Source: Aquitalea sp. (GTDB lineage: Bacteria > Pseudomonadota > Gammaproteobacteria > Burkholderiales > Chromobacteriaceae). Taken from it: DNA of 22,626 nucleotides. The stretch is taken from positions 1 to 22,626 of the forward strand of contig JAFANL010000251.1 of the NCBI GenBank assembly GCA_019232735.1, given 5' to 3'. The translations under genes were made by a program, and so were the position numbers. The notes beneath the pieces were generated by a model, which saw nothing but the letters and a program-made list of their open reading frames with translations, ran no database searches and was not told the DNA's origin. Below, in pieces: positions 6,579 through 14,977 of the stretch; position 1 is the stretch's first letter; each line of letters starts with the position of its first letter.

Positions 6579-7220
6579 TTAAACACTGCCATCCCATGCC
6601 AGGAAGTTCTTCATCATCTGAAGACCGGCACGGTGGCTCTTCTCGGTATGAAACTGCGTCGCAAAAATATTGCCACGCCCGACAATACAGGAAAACCTGT
6701 CCGGGTACTCACTTTCCGCCAGCGTCAGCGCGGCATCGGCCGGGGCGAAATGGTAGCTGTGGACAAAATAGAAACGCTCGCCATCCTCGATCCCGGCAAA
6801 CAGCGGATGGGATGTTGTCTGGTAAACGCGGTTCCAGCCCATGTGCGGCACCTTGAGGCGCTCGCCAGCAGCATCCGTCAGGTTAGCCGAAAATCGCACT
6901 ACATTGCCCGGAAACAAGCCAAGTCCGGGGGTATCGCCTTCTTCACTGTGCTGGAAAAGCAACTGTGCCCCCACGCAGATGCCAAAAAACGGCTTGGTCT
7001 GCGTGGTTTCACGTACGGCTTCGGCCAGGCCGTAGCTGTTGAGCTCGCGCATGCAGTCCGGCATCGCGCCCTGGCCGGGGAACACCACCTTGTCCGCCTT
7101 GACGATGGCTTCCGGGTCGCGACTGAGGAAAATGTCCGCGCCCATGTCGTTGACTGCCTGGATGGACTTGAGCACCGAGTGCAGATTGCCCATGCCGTAG
7201 TCGATTACTGCGACTTTCAT
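6579..7220 (-). CDS. hisH: Imidazole glycerol phosphate synthase, glutaminase subunit HisH
   Basis: HisH hydrolyses glutamine and passes ammonia to HisF. The 213-residue class I glutamine amidotransferase has the nucleophile C82 in GICVGAQLLF, and the catalytic H191 and E193 in QFHTEKSHRAG. The latter carries Thr where many homologues have Pro (FHPEKS). Two consecutive ATGs occur at 7223 and 7220. I prefer 7220 because AGGGG sits 4 nt before it and the family begins MKVAVIDYGMGN. It lies 37 bp after hisB. Confidence 0.95.
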   Translation of the reverse strand: MKVAVIDYGMGNLHSVLKSIQAVNDMGADIFLSRDPEAIVKADKVVFPGQGAMPDCMRELNSYGLAEAVRETTQTKPFFGICVGAQLLFQHSEEGDTPGLGLFPGNVVRFSANLTDAAGERLKVPHMGWNRVYQTTSHPLFAGIEDGERFYFVHSYHFAPADAALTLAESEYPDRFSCIVGRGNIFATQFHTEKSHRAGLQMMKNFLAWDGSV

Positions 7221-7257
7221 CATGCCCCTAACTGTTCGGGTGAAGGTGGGCTGCGGC

Positions 7258-7851
7258 TCAGGCCGTCAGCGTGCCCTTGGTGGATGGCGTGGCACCGCCC
7301 ATGCGCTCGTCCACCTCACAGGCCATGCGCAGCGCGCGGCCAAAGGCCTTGAAGATGGTCTCCGCCTGATGATGGCTGTTGACCCCGCGCAGATTGTCGA
7401 TATGCAGGGTCACCATGCTGTGATTGACGAAGCCATGGAAGAACTCGGAGAACAGGTCGACATCGAACTGGCCAATGCTGGCGCGGGTGTAGTCGACGTT
7501 GTAGACCAGACCGGGGCGGCCGGACAGATCAATCACCACGCGGCTGAGCGCCTCATCCAGCGGCACATAGGCATGGCCGTAACGGCGAATGCCCTTCTTG
7601 TCGCCGATGGCCTTGGCAAAAGCCTGCCCCAGCGTGATGCCGATGTCTTCCACCGTGTGGTGGGCATCAATGTGCAAATCCCCCTTGGCCACGATGTCCA
7701 GGTCGATCAGGCCGTGGCGGGCGATCTGGTCCATCATGTGATCAAGAAAAGGCACGCCGGTATCGAAATGGCTACGGCCATTGCCATCCAGATTAAGGGT
7801 GACGGTGATCTGGGTTTCCAGGGTATTGCGGGTAACGGAGGCTGTTCTCAT
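7258..7851 (-). CDS. hisB: Imidazoleglycerol-phosphate dehydratase HisB (monofunctional)
   Basis: This enzyme dehydrates imidazole glycerol phosphate to imidazole acetol phosphate, using manganese. The 197-residue protein has the two metal motifs DAHHTVEDIGI and SHHQAETIFKAFGRAL, and the conserved FLDHMMDQIARHG and DEALSRVVIDLSGR segments. It lacks the histidinol-phosphatase domain fused in enteric HisB. No histidinol-phosphate phosphatase is encoded in the window, so that activity must come from elsewhere. The start MRTASVTRNT at 7851 lies 4 bp after the hisC stop; an open frame extending to 7884 overlaps hisC. Confidence 0.97.
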   Translation of the reverse strand: MRTASVTRNTLETQITVTLNLDGNGRSHFDTGVPFLDHMMDQIARHGLIDLDIVAKGDLHIDAHHTVEDIGITLGQAFAKAIGDKKGIRRYGHAYVPLDEALSRVVIDLSGRPGLVYNVDYTRASIGQFDVDLFSEFFHGFVNHSMVTLHIDNLRGVNSHHQAETIFKAFGRALRMACEVDERMGGATPSTKGTLTA

Positions 7852-7855
7852 GATT

Positions 7856-8926
7856 TCAGGCAAAGTAGCCGGCCAGTGCAGCAAGCACGGCCGTGTTTTC
7901 TTCCGGGCTGCCCACGGTCAGGCGCAGGCATTGGTCCAGCAGCGGGTGGCTGCCATGCAAGTTCTTGATCAGGATGCCATTTTTTTTCAGCCAGGCAAAC
8001 AGTTCCGCGGCATCCGGCACCCTGAAGGTGACAAAATTGGCCTGCGAATCAAATACCGTCAGCGCGGCATGCTGGCGCAGGGCCAGTAACAGGCGGCTGC
8101 GCTCATCGCGCAGGGTTTGCGCCTGCTGCATGAACACATCCAGATGACGCAGGGCAAAACGGGCCGCCGCCTGGGTCAGCACATTGATATTGTAAGGCGG
8201 GCGTACCTTGTCCAGCTCATCCATCCACTCGGCACTGCCGGCGGCATAGCCCAGACGCAGGCCGGCCAGGCCCAGCTTGGACAGGGTGCGCATCACCAAC
8301 AGATTGGGACGGCTGCCCGCCAGCTCCATCAGGCTGTCGCTGGCAAAGGCTTGATAAGCCTCATCCACCACCACCAGGCCCGGCGCGGCATCCAATACCG
8401 CCAGCACCTGCTCGCGGGCAAATTGCGGGCCCGTGGGATTATTCGGGTAGGACAGGAACACCACCGCCGGTTGATGGCTGACAATGGCTTGCAGCAAGGC
8501 CGGCAGGTCCAGGCTGAAATCGGCATTGAGCGGTACGCCGACATACTGCAGGCCGGAGAACAGCGCATTCATGCGGTACATGACGAAGGACGGTTCCAGC
8601 GCCAGCATCACCGCACCGGGACGCGCCAGCGCCTGGGCAATCAGGGTAATGATTTCGTCGGAGCCATTGCCCAGCAGCACGCTGGCAGCGGCCGGAATGC
8701 CAAAGGCGGCTTTCAGCTCATCTTTCAGGCCACCGCCATGCGGATCGGGATAGCGGTTGATCGCCACCTCAGCCAGGCATTGGCCCAGCTCGGCGCGCAA
8801 TGCCTCGGGCAGTGCGTACGGATTTTCCATGGCGTCCAGCTTGATCAGGCCGCTGGCATCGGACACATGGTAGGCCTTGATTCCGGCAATTTCCGGGCGG
8901 ACCAGTTGCTTGGCAGTCAATGTCAT
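7856..8926 (-). CDS. hisC: Histidinol-phosphate aminotransferase HisC
   Basis: HisC is a PLP enzyme that transfers an amino group from glutamate to imidazole acetol phosphate. The 356-residue fold-type I protein shows DAMENPYALP (31-40), GNGSDEII (86-93), SYPNNPTG (159-166), the cofactor Asp in VVVDEAYQAF (D189) and the Schiff-base K217 in TLSKLGLAGLRLGY. It is the first gene after the terminator that follows hisD, so it probably has its own promoter in the 224-bp gap. No strong Shine-Dalgarno precedes ATG 8926. Confidence 0.96.
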   Translation of the reverse strand: MTLTAKQLVRPEIAGIKAYHVSDASGLIKLDAMENPYALPEALRAELGQCLAEVAINRYPDPHGGGLKDELKAAFGIPAAASVLLGNGSDEIITLIAQALARPGAVMLALEPSFVMYRMNALFSGLQYVGVPLNADFSLDLPALLQAIVSHQPAVVFLSYPNNPTGPQFAREQVLAVLDAAPGLVVVDEAYQAFASDSLMELAGSRPNLLVMRTLSKLGLAGLRLGYAAGSAEWMDELDKVRPPYNINVLTQAAARFALRHLDVFMQQAQTLRDERSRLLLALRQHAALTVFDSQANFVTFRVPDAAELFAWLKKNGILIKNLHGSHPLLDQCLRLTVGSPEENTAVLAALAGYFA

Positions 8927-9096
8927 GATGATGGGGCTGCGCCGCTTTCAGAAAGCGACCCGGCCATGCAGGTCTACAGGGGCGTTGTCAGTACAACGCT
9001 GGAGGGGGCTATCCTACCGTGTTCGGCCGTTTTGGGCTAGCAGCGACCGGTGCCGGGCCGCCACGCTGGCGCAGGAAAACGACATTTTCGCCGCAC
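8927..9096. promoter_or_regulatory. hisC upstream region with two perfect dyads
   Basis: Between the hisD terminator and hisC lie CGCTTTC-A-GAAAGCG (8943-8957), 16 bp upstream of the hisC ATG, and GCGTTGT-CAGT-ACAACGC (8982-8999). A promoter must exist here if the terminator works, but I see only a weak candidate (TAGGAT -10, no good -35). The dyads could be operators or leader hairpins. Confidence 0.45.
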
Positions 9097-9129
9097 AAAA
9101 AAACAGGGCCGGCATTGGCGCGGCCCTGT
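9097..9129 (-). terminator. Strong intrinsic terminator after hisD
   Basis: ACAGGGCCG (9103-9111) and CGGCCCTGT (9121-9129) form a perfect 9-bp GC-rich stem with a 9-nt loop. On the minus strand the stem runs directly into a T7 tract (9097-9103). It begins 21 bp after the hisD stop and splits the his genes into hisGD and hisCBHA transcription segments. Confidence 0.88.
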
Positions 9130-9150
9130 CTTTAACTGAAGCAATTTGGC

Positions 9151-10443
9151 TCAGGATTCCAGTCGCAGCTCGGCAGCACGGGCGTGGGCGGTCAGGCCCT
9201 CGCCGTGGGCCAGCACGCTGGCGATCTTGCCCAGCTTCTGCGCACCCGCAGCAGAAACGCGGATCAGGCTGGAACGCTTCTGGAAGTCGTACACGCCCAG
9301 CGGGCTGGCAAAGCGCGCGGTACGGCTGGTGGGCAGTACGTGATTGGGGCCGGCGCAGTAGTCGCCCAGGCTTTCCGAGGTGAAACGGCCCATGAAGATG
9401 GCACCGGCGTGACGCAGCAGCGGCAGGCCGGCGTCCGGGTCGGCCACCGACAGTTCCAGATGTTCCGGCGCGATGTAGTTGGCAATCTCGCAGGCTTCGG
9501 CCAGATCGCGCACCTGGATCAGCGCGCCACGGTTGCCCAGGCTGGCTTCGATGATGGCGCGACGCGGCATGCCGGGCAGCAGTCGGGCAATGCTGGCTTC
9601 CACTTCGGCAATGTAATCAGCCGATGGGCAGAGCAGAATGGCCTGGGCGATTTCGTCATGCTCAGCCTGACTGAACAAGTCCATGGCAATCCAGTCGGCC
9701 GGGGTGTTGCCATCGCAGATCACCAGGATCTCGGACGGGCCGGCCACCATGTCGATGCCCACCACGCCGAACACGCGGCGCTTGGCGGCAGCCACATAGG
9801 CATTGCCCGGGCCGGTGATCTTGTCCACCTGCGGGATGGTCTGAGTGCCATAGGCCAGTGCAGCAACGGCCTGGGCACCGCCACAGGTGAACACCTTGTC
9901 CACGCCGGCAATGAAGGCAGCGGCCAGCACCAGATCGTTACGCTCGCCTTGCGGGGTGGGCACCACCATGATGATCTCGCCGACACCAGCCACCTTGGCC
10001 GGCATGGCGTTCATCAGCACCGAGCTGGGATACGCCGCCTTGCCGCCCGGCACGTAAATGCCAACGCGGTCCAGCGCCGTCACCTGCTGACCCAGCAGGG
10101 TGCCGTCTTCGTCTTCGTAGCTCCAGGAATGGGCCAGCTGCTTTTCATGGTAGCGGCGCACGCGCTCGGCAGCTGCGCTCAATGCCTGCTGTACTTCAGC
10201 AGGCAGGCGCAGCCAGGCGGCTTCCAGCTGTTCACGCGACAGGGTGAGATCGGCCATGGAAGTGGCCTGCATGCGGTCGAAGCGGTTGGTGTATTCCAGC
10301 ACCGCGGCATCGCCACGTGCCTTGACGTCATCACAGATGGCCGCCACGGCGCTGTCCACCGCCGGGTCCTGCGCGGTTTCAAAGGCCAGCAACGCCTTGA
10401 GTTGCTGCTGGAAGTCAGCTTGGGTCGAAGACAGTTTCAGCAT
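9151..10443 (-). CDS. hisD: Histidinol dehydrogenase HisD
   Basis: HisD performs the last two steps, oxidising histidinol to histidine with two NAD+. The 430-residue protein has the usual length. Zinc ligands are visible at Q259 and H262 (FSQAEHDE), D361 (GDYCAGPNH) and H420 (GLTAHARA). The catalytic pair is E327-H328 (IAPEHLEL). The NAD-binding segment includes TGPGNAYVAAAKR (210-222). The gene starts 17 bp after the hisG stop and is followed by a strong terminator. Confidence 0.97.
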   Translation of the reverse strand: MLKLSSTQADFQQQLKALLAFETAQDPAVDSAVAAICDDVKARGDAAVLEYTNRFDRMQATSMADLTLSREQLEAAWLRLPAEVQQALSAAAERVRRYHEKQLAHSWSYEDEDGTLLGQQVTALDRVGIYVPGGKAAYPSSVLMNAMPAKVAGVGEIIMVVPTPQGERNDLVLAAAFIAGVDKVFTCGGAQAVAALAYGTQTIPQVDKITGPGNAYVAAAKRRVFGVVGIDMVAGPSEILVICDGNTPADWIAMDLFSQAEHDEIAQAILLCPSADYIAEVEASIARLLPGMPRRAIIEASLGNRGALIQVRDLAEACEIANYIAPEHLELSVADPDAGLPLLRHAGAIFMGRFTSESLGDYCAGPNHVLPTSRTARFASPLGVYDFQKRSSLIRVSAAGAQKLGKIASVLAHGEGLTAHARAAELRLES

Positions 10444-10460
10444 GGGATTCCGTTTCTGCC

Positions 10461-11102
10461 TTATGCCGGTACGGCAGAGGCAAAGGCATCCAGCACTGGC
10501 TGGATGCGGTCATATTTGAGCTTGAGCGCGGCCTGGTTCACCACCAGACGGGAACTGATGTCGATGATGTGTTCCACCGCCACCAGATTATTGGCACGCA
10601 GCGTGCCCCCGGTGGAGACCAGATCGACGATGGCATCGGCCAGACCTACCAGCGGTGCCAGCTCCATCGAGCCGTACAGCTTGATGATGTCCACGTGCAC
10701 ACCCTTGGCGGCAAAGTGTTCGCGCGCGATTTGCGGGTACTTGGTGGCCACCTTCAGTCGCGCGCCCTGGCGCACGGCGTTCTGGTAATCGAAGCCGTTT
10801 TCCACCGCCACCATCATCTTGCACTTGGCAATATTCAGGTCCAGCGGCTGATACAGGCCGTCGCCACCGTGTTCGATCAGCACATCGCGTCCGGCAATGC
10901 CCAGATCGGCAGCACCGTACTGCACATAGGTGGGGACATCCGAGGCTCTTACAATCACCAGCCGCACATCTTCATGGTTGGTACCGATGATGAGCTTGCG
11001 CGAGGATTCCGGCGCTTCAGCGGGGACGATGCCGGCTGCAGCCAGCAGAGGCAGGGTTTCTTCAAAGATGCGCCCTTTGGACAGGGCAATGGTCAGGGTC
11101 AT
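10461..11102 (-). CDS. hisG: ATP phosphoribosyltransferase HisG, short form
   Basis: HisG catalyses the committed first step, condensing ATP and PRPP. The 213-residue protein starts MTLTIALSKGRIFEETLPLL and carries the PRPP-binding block DAIVDLVSTGGTLRANNLV. It ends soon after it and lacks the roughly 80-residue C-terminal histidine-binding domain of long HisG. Short HisG enzymes depend on the HisRS-like subunit HisZ for activity and feedback inhibition; hisZ is not in this window. The start 11102 is set by the family N-terminus; an open frame to 11183 overlaps the upstream PilZ gene. Confidence 0.96.
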   Translation of the reverse strand: MTLTIALSKGRIFEETLPLLAAAGIVPAEAPESSRKLIIGTNHEDVRLVIVRASDVPTYVQYGAADLGIAGRDVLIEHGGDGLYQPLDLNIAKCKMMVAVENGFDYQNAVRQGARLKVATKYPQIAREHFAAKGVHVDIIKLYGSMELAPLVGLADAIVDLVSTGGTLRANNLVAVEHIIDISSRLVVNQAALKLKYDRIQPVLDAFASAVPA

Positions 11103-11139
11103 GATCGTAAACAGGCAATGGAAATAAGAAAGAGGGCCA

Positions 11140-11904
11140 TCATCCGAACAGGGCGCGACGTTCGCGCTCCAGATGGCCGACATAACGCTGCACCAGCGTT
11201 TCCGACGATGGCGTCATGTTGAGAAAGGCGCAACCGACACGGGTCGCTTCGTTGCCGTTGCGCAGCCGGGTTGTCAGACGGTGGCGAATTTCGATGCCAA
11301 CCTTGAGATTACCCAGCGGTTTGAGCTCCAGGGAGCAATGCTGATACTTCTGGCCCATATCGAAACCCGGTGCCTGCACGCTGGGCAGCCACAGGCTGCA
11401 GCCACCCAGGCTGATATCAAACAGCACCAGGTCCTGCGGCCGGTTGGGGAAGTCAGCAATATGGCAGCTGACCGGATTGCCCACCGGGGTCTGGATACGG
11501 AAAAATTCGCGCCGCTGCAGCTTGATGACCTGCACGGGCAGATCCACCTCGAAGGCCGGGCCGCTGTCCAGCATCACCTTGCGCGCCGCGGTGGTGACAA
11601 ACTGGGTTTTCACCCCTTCGGGTGAGCAGACAAACACATTGCGCTCGCTGTGCAGCAGCTGCTCGTTGGTGGCCGGATCGGCCCCCCAGTCCAGCAACAG
11701 CACACCGCGCCTGGCATCCACTTCCAGAAAGCGGGTGAGGATGAAGGTTTTTCCCTTGTTGGAAAACACCGTCACCATGTGCCCGGACTTGGCGATAGAC
11801 GACAGGTGATGCACGACCTCAACCGGCGTATCCAGGGTATACCTGGCCAGATCGGGCTGGGCCTGATTGTCATGCAGCATGTCCGGGCTGTTGTCTTCGC
11901 TCAC
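11140..11904 (-). CDS. YcgR-like PilZ domain protein (probable c-di-GMP effector)
   Basis: The 254-residue soluble protein has an N-terminal YcgR-like domain (about 25-125) and a C-terminal PilZ domain (about 130-240). The two c-di-GMP binding motifs are intact: RxxxR at R132-R136 (RREFFRI) and DxSxxG at D163-G168 (DISLGG). By family it should bind c-di-GMP and slow flagellar rotation, as YcgR does; no flagellar gene is nearby to confirm this. The frame opens with GTG 11904, with GGAAAGAAG about 10 nt upstream; ATG 11880 is the alternative. It lies 37 bp before hisG on the same strand, with no terminator between. Confidence 0.85.
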   Translation of the reverse strand: MSEDNSPDMLHDNQAQPDLARYTLDTPVEVVHHLSSIAKSGHMVTVFSNKGKTFILTRFLEVDARRGVLLLDWGADPATNEQLLHSERNVFVCSPEGVKTQFVTTAARKVMLDSGPAFEVDLPVQVIKLQRREFFRIQTPVGNPVSCHIADFPNRPQDLVLFDISLGGCSLWLPSVQAPGFDMGQKYQHCSLELKPLGNLKVGIEIRHRLTTRLRNGNEATRVGCAFLNMTPSSETLVQRYVGHLERERRALFG

Positions 11905-11948
11905 GATGGGTGCTTCTTTCCGCTCTGGTGTGAATGATTGCCTGAATT

Positions 11949-12539
11949 CTAGCGTAACAGCTGACGAATATCATGACCCAGGCTGTCCGCCGGGGTGCCA
12001 TATGCCTCATAAACCCGCAATTTGCCACTTTTATCGAACAGATAAGAGCCGGCACTGTGGTCTACGGTATAGCTGCCACCGGCCTGACCCACTTTTTGCG
12101 CCACCACCTTGTAGGCGGCTTTCACCTGCTCGATCTGCGCCACGCTGCCGGTCAGACCGATAAAACGGGCATCAAAGTGCGGAACATAGCCGGCCAGCAC
12201 CGCCGTGGTATCACGTTCCGGATCCACGGTGACAAACAGCACCTGGACCTTGTCGGCATCGGCACCCAGCTGCTTCATCACATTGGCGTATTCCAGCATG
12301 GTGGTGGGGCAGACATCCGGACAGTGGGTGTAGCCAAAAAACAGGGCAACCACCTTGCCGGAGAAATCAGACAATTTGCGGGGCTTGCCCAGGTGGTCAC
12401 TCAGGCTGAAGTCGCCCCCCAGCGGGGTTTCACTGATGTCCGTGCCCTTGAGATCCAGCTTGGCGGCAGCCGGCGGGGCACAGGCGGCCAGGGCCGCGAC
12501 GACAATAAACAGGGACAGCAAACGAAGTAGCAAACGCAT
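11949..12539 (-). CDS. SCO1/SenC family copper chaperone lipoprotein
   Basis: Sco proteins deliver copper to, or reduce, the CuA site of cytochrome oxidase subunit II in the periplasm. The 196-residue protein has a lipoprotein signal with lipobox L17-A-A-C20. A thioredoxin fold follows with the copper-binding CPDVC (C73, C77) and conserved H161 (TVDHSAGS). FVTVDPERDT is also typical. ATG 12539 overlaps the ctaB stop by 4 nt. It is the last oxidase gene before the PilZ/his genes, and no terminator is visible after its stop. Confidence 0.95.
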   Translation of the reverse strand: MRLLLRLLSLFIVVAALAACAPPAAAKLDLKGTDISETPLGGDFSLSDHLGKPRKLSDFSGKVVALFFGYTHCPDVCPTTMLEYANVMKQLGADADKVQVLFVTVDPERDTTAVLAGYVPHFDARFIGLTGSVAQIEQVKAAYKVVAQKVGQAGGSYTVDHSAGSYLFDKSGKLRVYEAYGTPADSLGHDIRQLLR

Positions 12540-13441
12540 CAGGCAACCGGTATCAGGCAATAGTGATCGAACAGCATCGCGGCGAATAGCCAGGTCAGAT
12601 ACCAGATCGACCAGGCAAAGGTACGACGCGCCAAGGCGTCAGCATACTGACGATGCAGTTGCACAGCAAGAAACAAGAAGCGTGCATCCAGCCCCAAAGC
12701 GGCCAGCAGATAAACCCAGCCGGCCACCCCCAACGCCAGCGGCAGCAAGGTGCTTGCCGTCAGCAGCCAGGTGTAGAGCAGGATGGACAAGGTCGTGAAG
12801 GATTGCCCATGTGTCAGGGGCAACATGGGCAGGCCGGCGCGGGCGTAGTCGGCGCGGCGATACAGGGCCAGCGCCCAGAAATGCGCGGGCGTCCAGGTAT
12901 AGATGATGAGCGACAGCACGAGCGCATGCGGGCTGATCTGGCCAGTCATGGCAGCCCAGCCCAGCAGGGGTGGCATGGCACCGCTGATGCCGCCGATCAC
13001 GATATTCTGCGGTGTGCGCGGCTTCAGCAGCAGGGTGTACACCACGGCATAGACCACAAAAGTGGCCAGTGTCAGCCAGGCCGTCAGGGCATTGATACGG
13101 TCCGCCAGCAGCAACATGCCGCCACCACACAGCAGCGCGGCCAGCAACAGCGTTTCCCGCTGCCCCGCCTCGCCACGCGCCGTGGCGCGCCGGGCGGTGC
13201 GCTGCATGCGCGCATCCACCGTGCGCTCAAGCAGGCAGTTGACCATGGCCGCCGCCGCGGCCACCAGTGCAATGCCCACCGCCGCCGTCAGGATACGCGG
13301 CCAGGGCGGGAGCTCCGGCTGGGACAGCAGCATGCCGATGACGGCGCAAAACACGATCAGGGCCAATACCTTGGGTTTGGCCAGCTGCAACATGGCGGCG
13401 GCATGTTCGCGTCGTAGCGCCGGATTGAGACTGAGTGCCAT
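12539..13441 (-). CDS. ctaB: Protoheme IX farnesyltransferase (heme O synthase)
   Basis: CtaB (CyoE/Cox10) adds a farnesyl group to heme B to make heme O in the membrane. The 300-residue UbiA-family protein has about nine hydrophobic spans. Its first Asp-rich motif is NCLLERTVDARMQRT, where the leading Asp of the enteric motif is Glu. The conserved segments KPRTPQNIVIGGISGAMPPLLG and YTWTPAHFWALALYRRADY follow. ATG 13441 has GGGGGAAG upstream and lies 25 bp after ctaA, which uses its product. Confidence 0.95.
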   Translation of the reverse strand: MALSLNPALRREHAAAMLQLAKPKVLALIVFCAVIGMLLSQPELPPWPRILTAAVGIALVAAAAAMVNCLLERTVDARMQRTARRATARGEAGQRETLLLAALLCGGGMLLLADRINALTAWLTLATFVVYAVVYTLLLKPRTPQNIVIGGISGAMPPLLGWAAMTGQISPHALVLSLIIYTWTPAHFWALALYRRADYARAGLPMLPLTHGQSFTTLSILLYTWLLTASTLLPLALGVAGWVYLLAALGLDARFLFLAVQLHRQYADALARRTFAWSIWYLTWLFAAMLFDHYCLIPVA

Positions 13442-13466
13442 CTTCCCCCCCTCCCCGCCTCTGGCA

Positions 13467-14438
13467 TCAATGCCGGTGAGACATGAGCCGCCCCGCCAGA
13501 CTCCAGCCCGGAGGGCGGCCAACGGCAGCGCGGCGTAAGCACCGCCTCACCGGCATGCCACGCAGGCGCCCGGCCAGGGCCAGGCTCCCCGCCAGCAAGG
13601 CCATCGCCCCGATATGGTGGGCCAGCGCCAGTGGCAATGGCCGCAGCCACAGCACAGTGCCCATCCCCAGCACAACCTGCAGCAGGCCGAGCAGCAGCAG
13701 AAACCGCAAATGACGACGCAGTGCCCGATTGGGCCATAAGCGCCATACCACCAGCAACAGCACGGTCAGCAGTGTCAGCGCACCCAGGCGGTGCAGCCAG
13801 TGCATGGCAACCGGCCCGCCCTCTGCCAACGGCGGCCACCAGCTGCCATTACAAGAGGGAAAGCCCTGACAAGCCAAGGCTGCCTGATGCGAAGACACCC
13901 AGCCACCCAGCAGAATCTGCCCCAGCACCAGCAGTAGCAGCAGGCGGGACAGCCACAGCCCGCTCGCGGCCACCGGCTGTGATGGCCAGTCACGTGCCGA
14001 TGCCTGCCACAGCAGTAGCGCCACCAGGCTCATGCCCAGCAGCAAATGGGCGGTCACCACCCATGGCTGTAACTGCAGGGTGACAGTCAGGCGGCCCAGC
14101 AAGGCTTGCACAAGCAACAAACCCAGCAGCAGGCCGGCCCCGCGTCTAGCCTGGGCATGGCGCCAGACTTGCAGAGCATACAGCAGGACCAGCAGCCCCA
14201 GACTGCCGGCCAGATAGCGGTGCAGCATCTCCTTCCAGGCCTTGTCCGGGCTGACCGGACCATCCGGCTGCAACTGCATGGCCTGGGCGATGGCATCGGC
14301 AGCGTGGGCAGGCGAGATCTGGCCATAGCAACCGGGCCAGTCCGGACACCCCAGCCCGGCCTGCGACAGCCGGACATAAGCCCCCAGCGGCAATAGCACG
14401 CAGGCCAGCAGCAATGCCAGCCACAGCAGTTTTCTCAT
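13467..14438 (-). CDS. ctaA: Heme A synthase, CtaA/COX15 family
   Basis: CtaA oxidises the heme O methyl group to make heme A for aa3/caa3 oxidases. The 323-residue protein has about eight membrane spans. It has the N-terminal GAYVRLSQAGLGCPDWPGCYG block with paired Cys, the first-half heme ligand context EMLHRYLAG, a second-half HWLHRLGAL, and C-terminal ALAHHIGAM. The second Cys pair (ACQGFPSCNG) is also present. The last 30 residues are Arg-rich and probably cytoplasmic. GAGGAGG precedes ATG 14438. Confidence 0.95.
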   Translation of the reverse strand: MRKLLWLALLLACVLLPLGAYVRLSQAGLGCPDWPGCYGQISPAHAADAIAQAMQLQPDGPVSPDKAWKEMLHRYLAGSLGLLVLLYALQVWRHAQARRGAGLLLGLLLVQALLGRLTVTLQLQPWVVTAHLLLGMSLVALLLWQASARDWPSQPVAASGLWLSRLLLLLVLGQILLGGWVSSHQAALACQGFPSCNGSWWPPLAEGGPVAMHWLHRLGALTLLTVLLLVVWRLWPNRALRRHLRFLLLLGLLQVVLGMGTVLWLRPLPLALAHHIGAMALLAGSLALAGRLRGMPVRRCLRRAAVGRPPGWSLAGRLMSHRH

Positions 14439-14473
14439 TGCGGCCTCCTCGTCGTCCTGCCTGCCAACGGCAC

Positions 14474-14977
14474 TCAGCCCAGACCGTTGTTCACCTTCAA
14501 CACCAGCAGCACTTCCTTGATGATCTTGTCCGGCCGCGCTGCATCCGGATAAAACAACACCTGATTACCCAGGGGATCGATCAGGTAGAAACCATCGCCC
14601 CGCAACGGTGGGGCCGTCTCCAGCTGTGCCAGCTGCAAGGTGTCCGGCGGGGCGGTAATCGCCGCGTGCTGATACAGCCACACCCGTTGCAGGCGGCTTG
14701 CCGCCTCGCCCTGGGCCAGATGAATCTGACGCATGGTGTACAAGCGCTGTCGGCACGGCTGGTCGCAAGCGCCACGGCTTTGCCCCACCAGCACCCAGCG
14801 CCCCTTGGGCCAATCGGACCGCGCGGCGGCGGCAAATGGCCGCGTCGGCAGTAACTGGCCATAACTCTGCCCACCTTGTGGTGGCCAGCAGCGATAGCTC
14901 AGCCAGGCCGCCAGCCAGGGCAGCAGGCATAGCAACAGGATCAAGCCCAGCCGCCACCGTCCGCGCGGCCCTGTCAT
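14474..14977 (-). CDS. Membrane-anchored Sco/thioredoxin-like CxxxC protein of the cox cluster
   Basis: The 167-residue protein has one N-terminal membrane span (about 10-28) and a periplasmic domain. GRWVLVGQSRGACDQPC (C71, C75) is followed by RQRLYTMRQIHLAQG, and later by GFYLIDPLGNQVLFYP. The CxxxC after a WVLV strand and the YLIDPLGN strand resemble the Sco/thioredoxin fold, but I see no counterpart of the Sco copper-ligand histidine. Uncharacterised proteins like this sit between SURF1 and ctaA in other proteobacteria. A role in thiol or copper handling during oxidase assembly is inference. It overlaps the SURF1 stop by 4 nt. Confidence 0.8.
   Translation of the reverse strand: MTGPRGRWRLGLILLLCLLPWLAAWLSYRCWPPQGGQSYGQLLPTRPFAAAARSDWPKGRWVLVGQSRGACDQPCRQRLYTMRQIHLAQGEAASRLQRVWLYQHAAITAPPDTLQLAQLETAPPLRGDGFYLIDPLGNQVLFYPDAARPDKIIKEVLLVLKVNNGLG

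Noticed and set aside
9184..10788. Plus-strand 534-codon open frame opposite hisD/hisG
   Set aside because: It spans two well-identified minus-strand genes and their junction, and its sequence shows no family motif.
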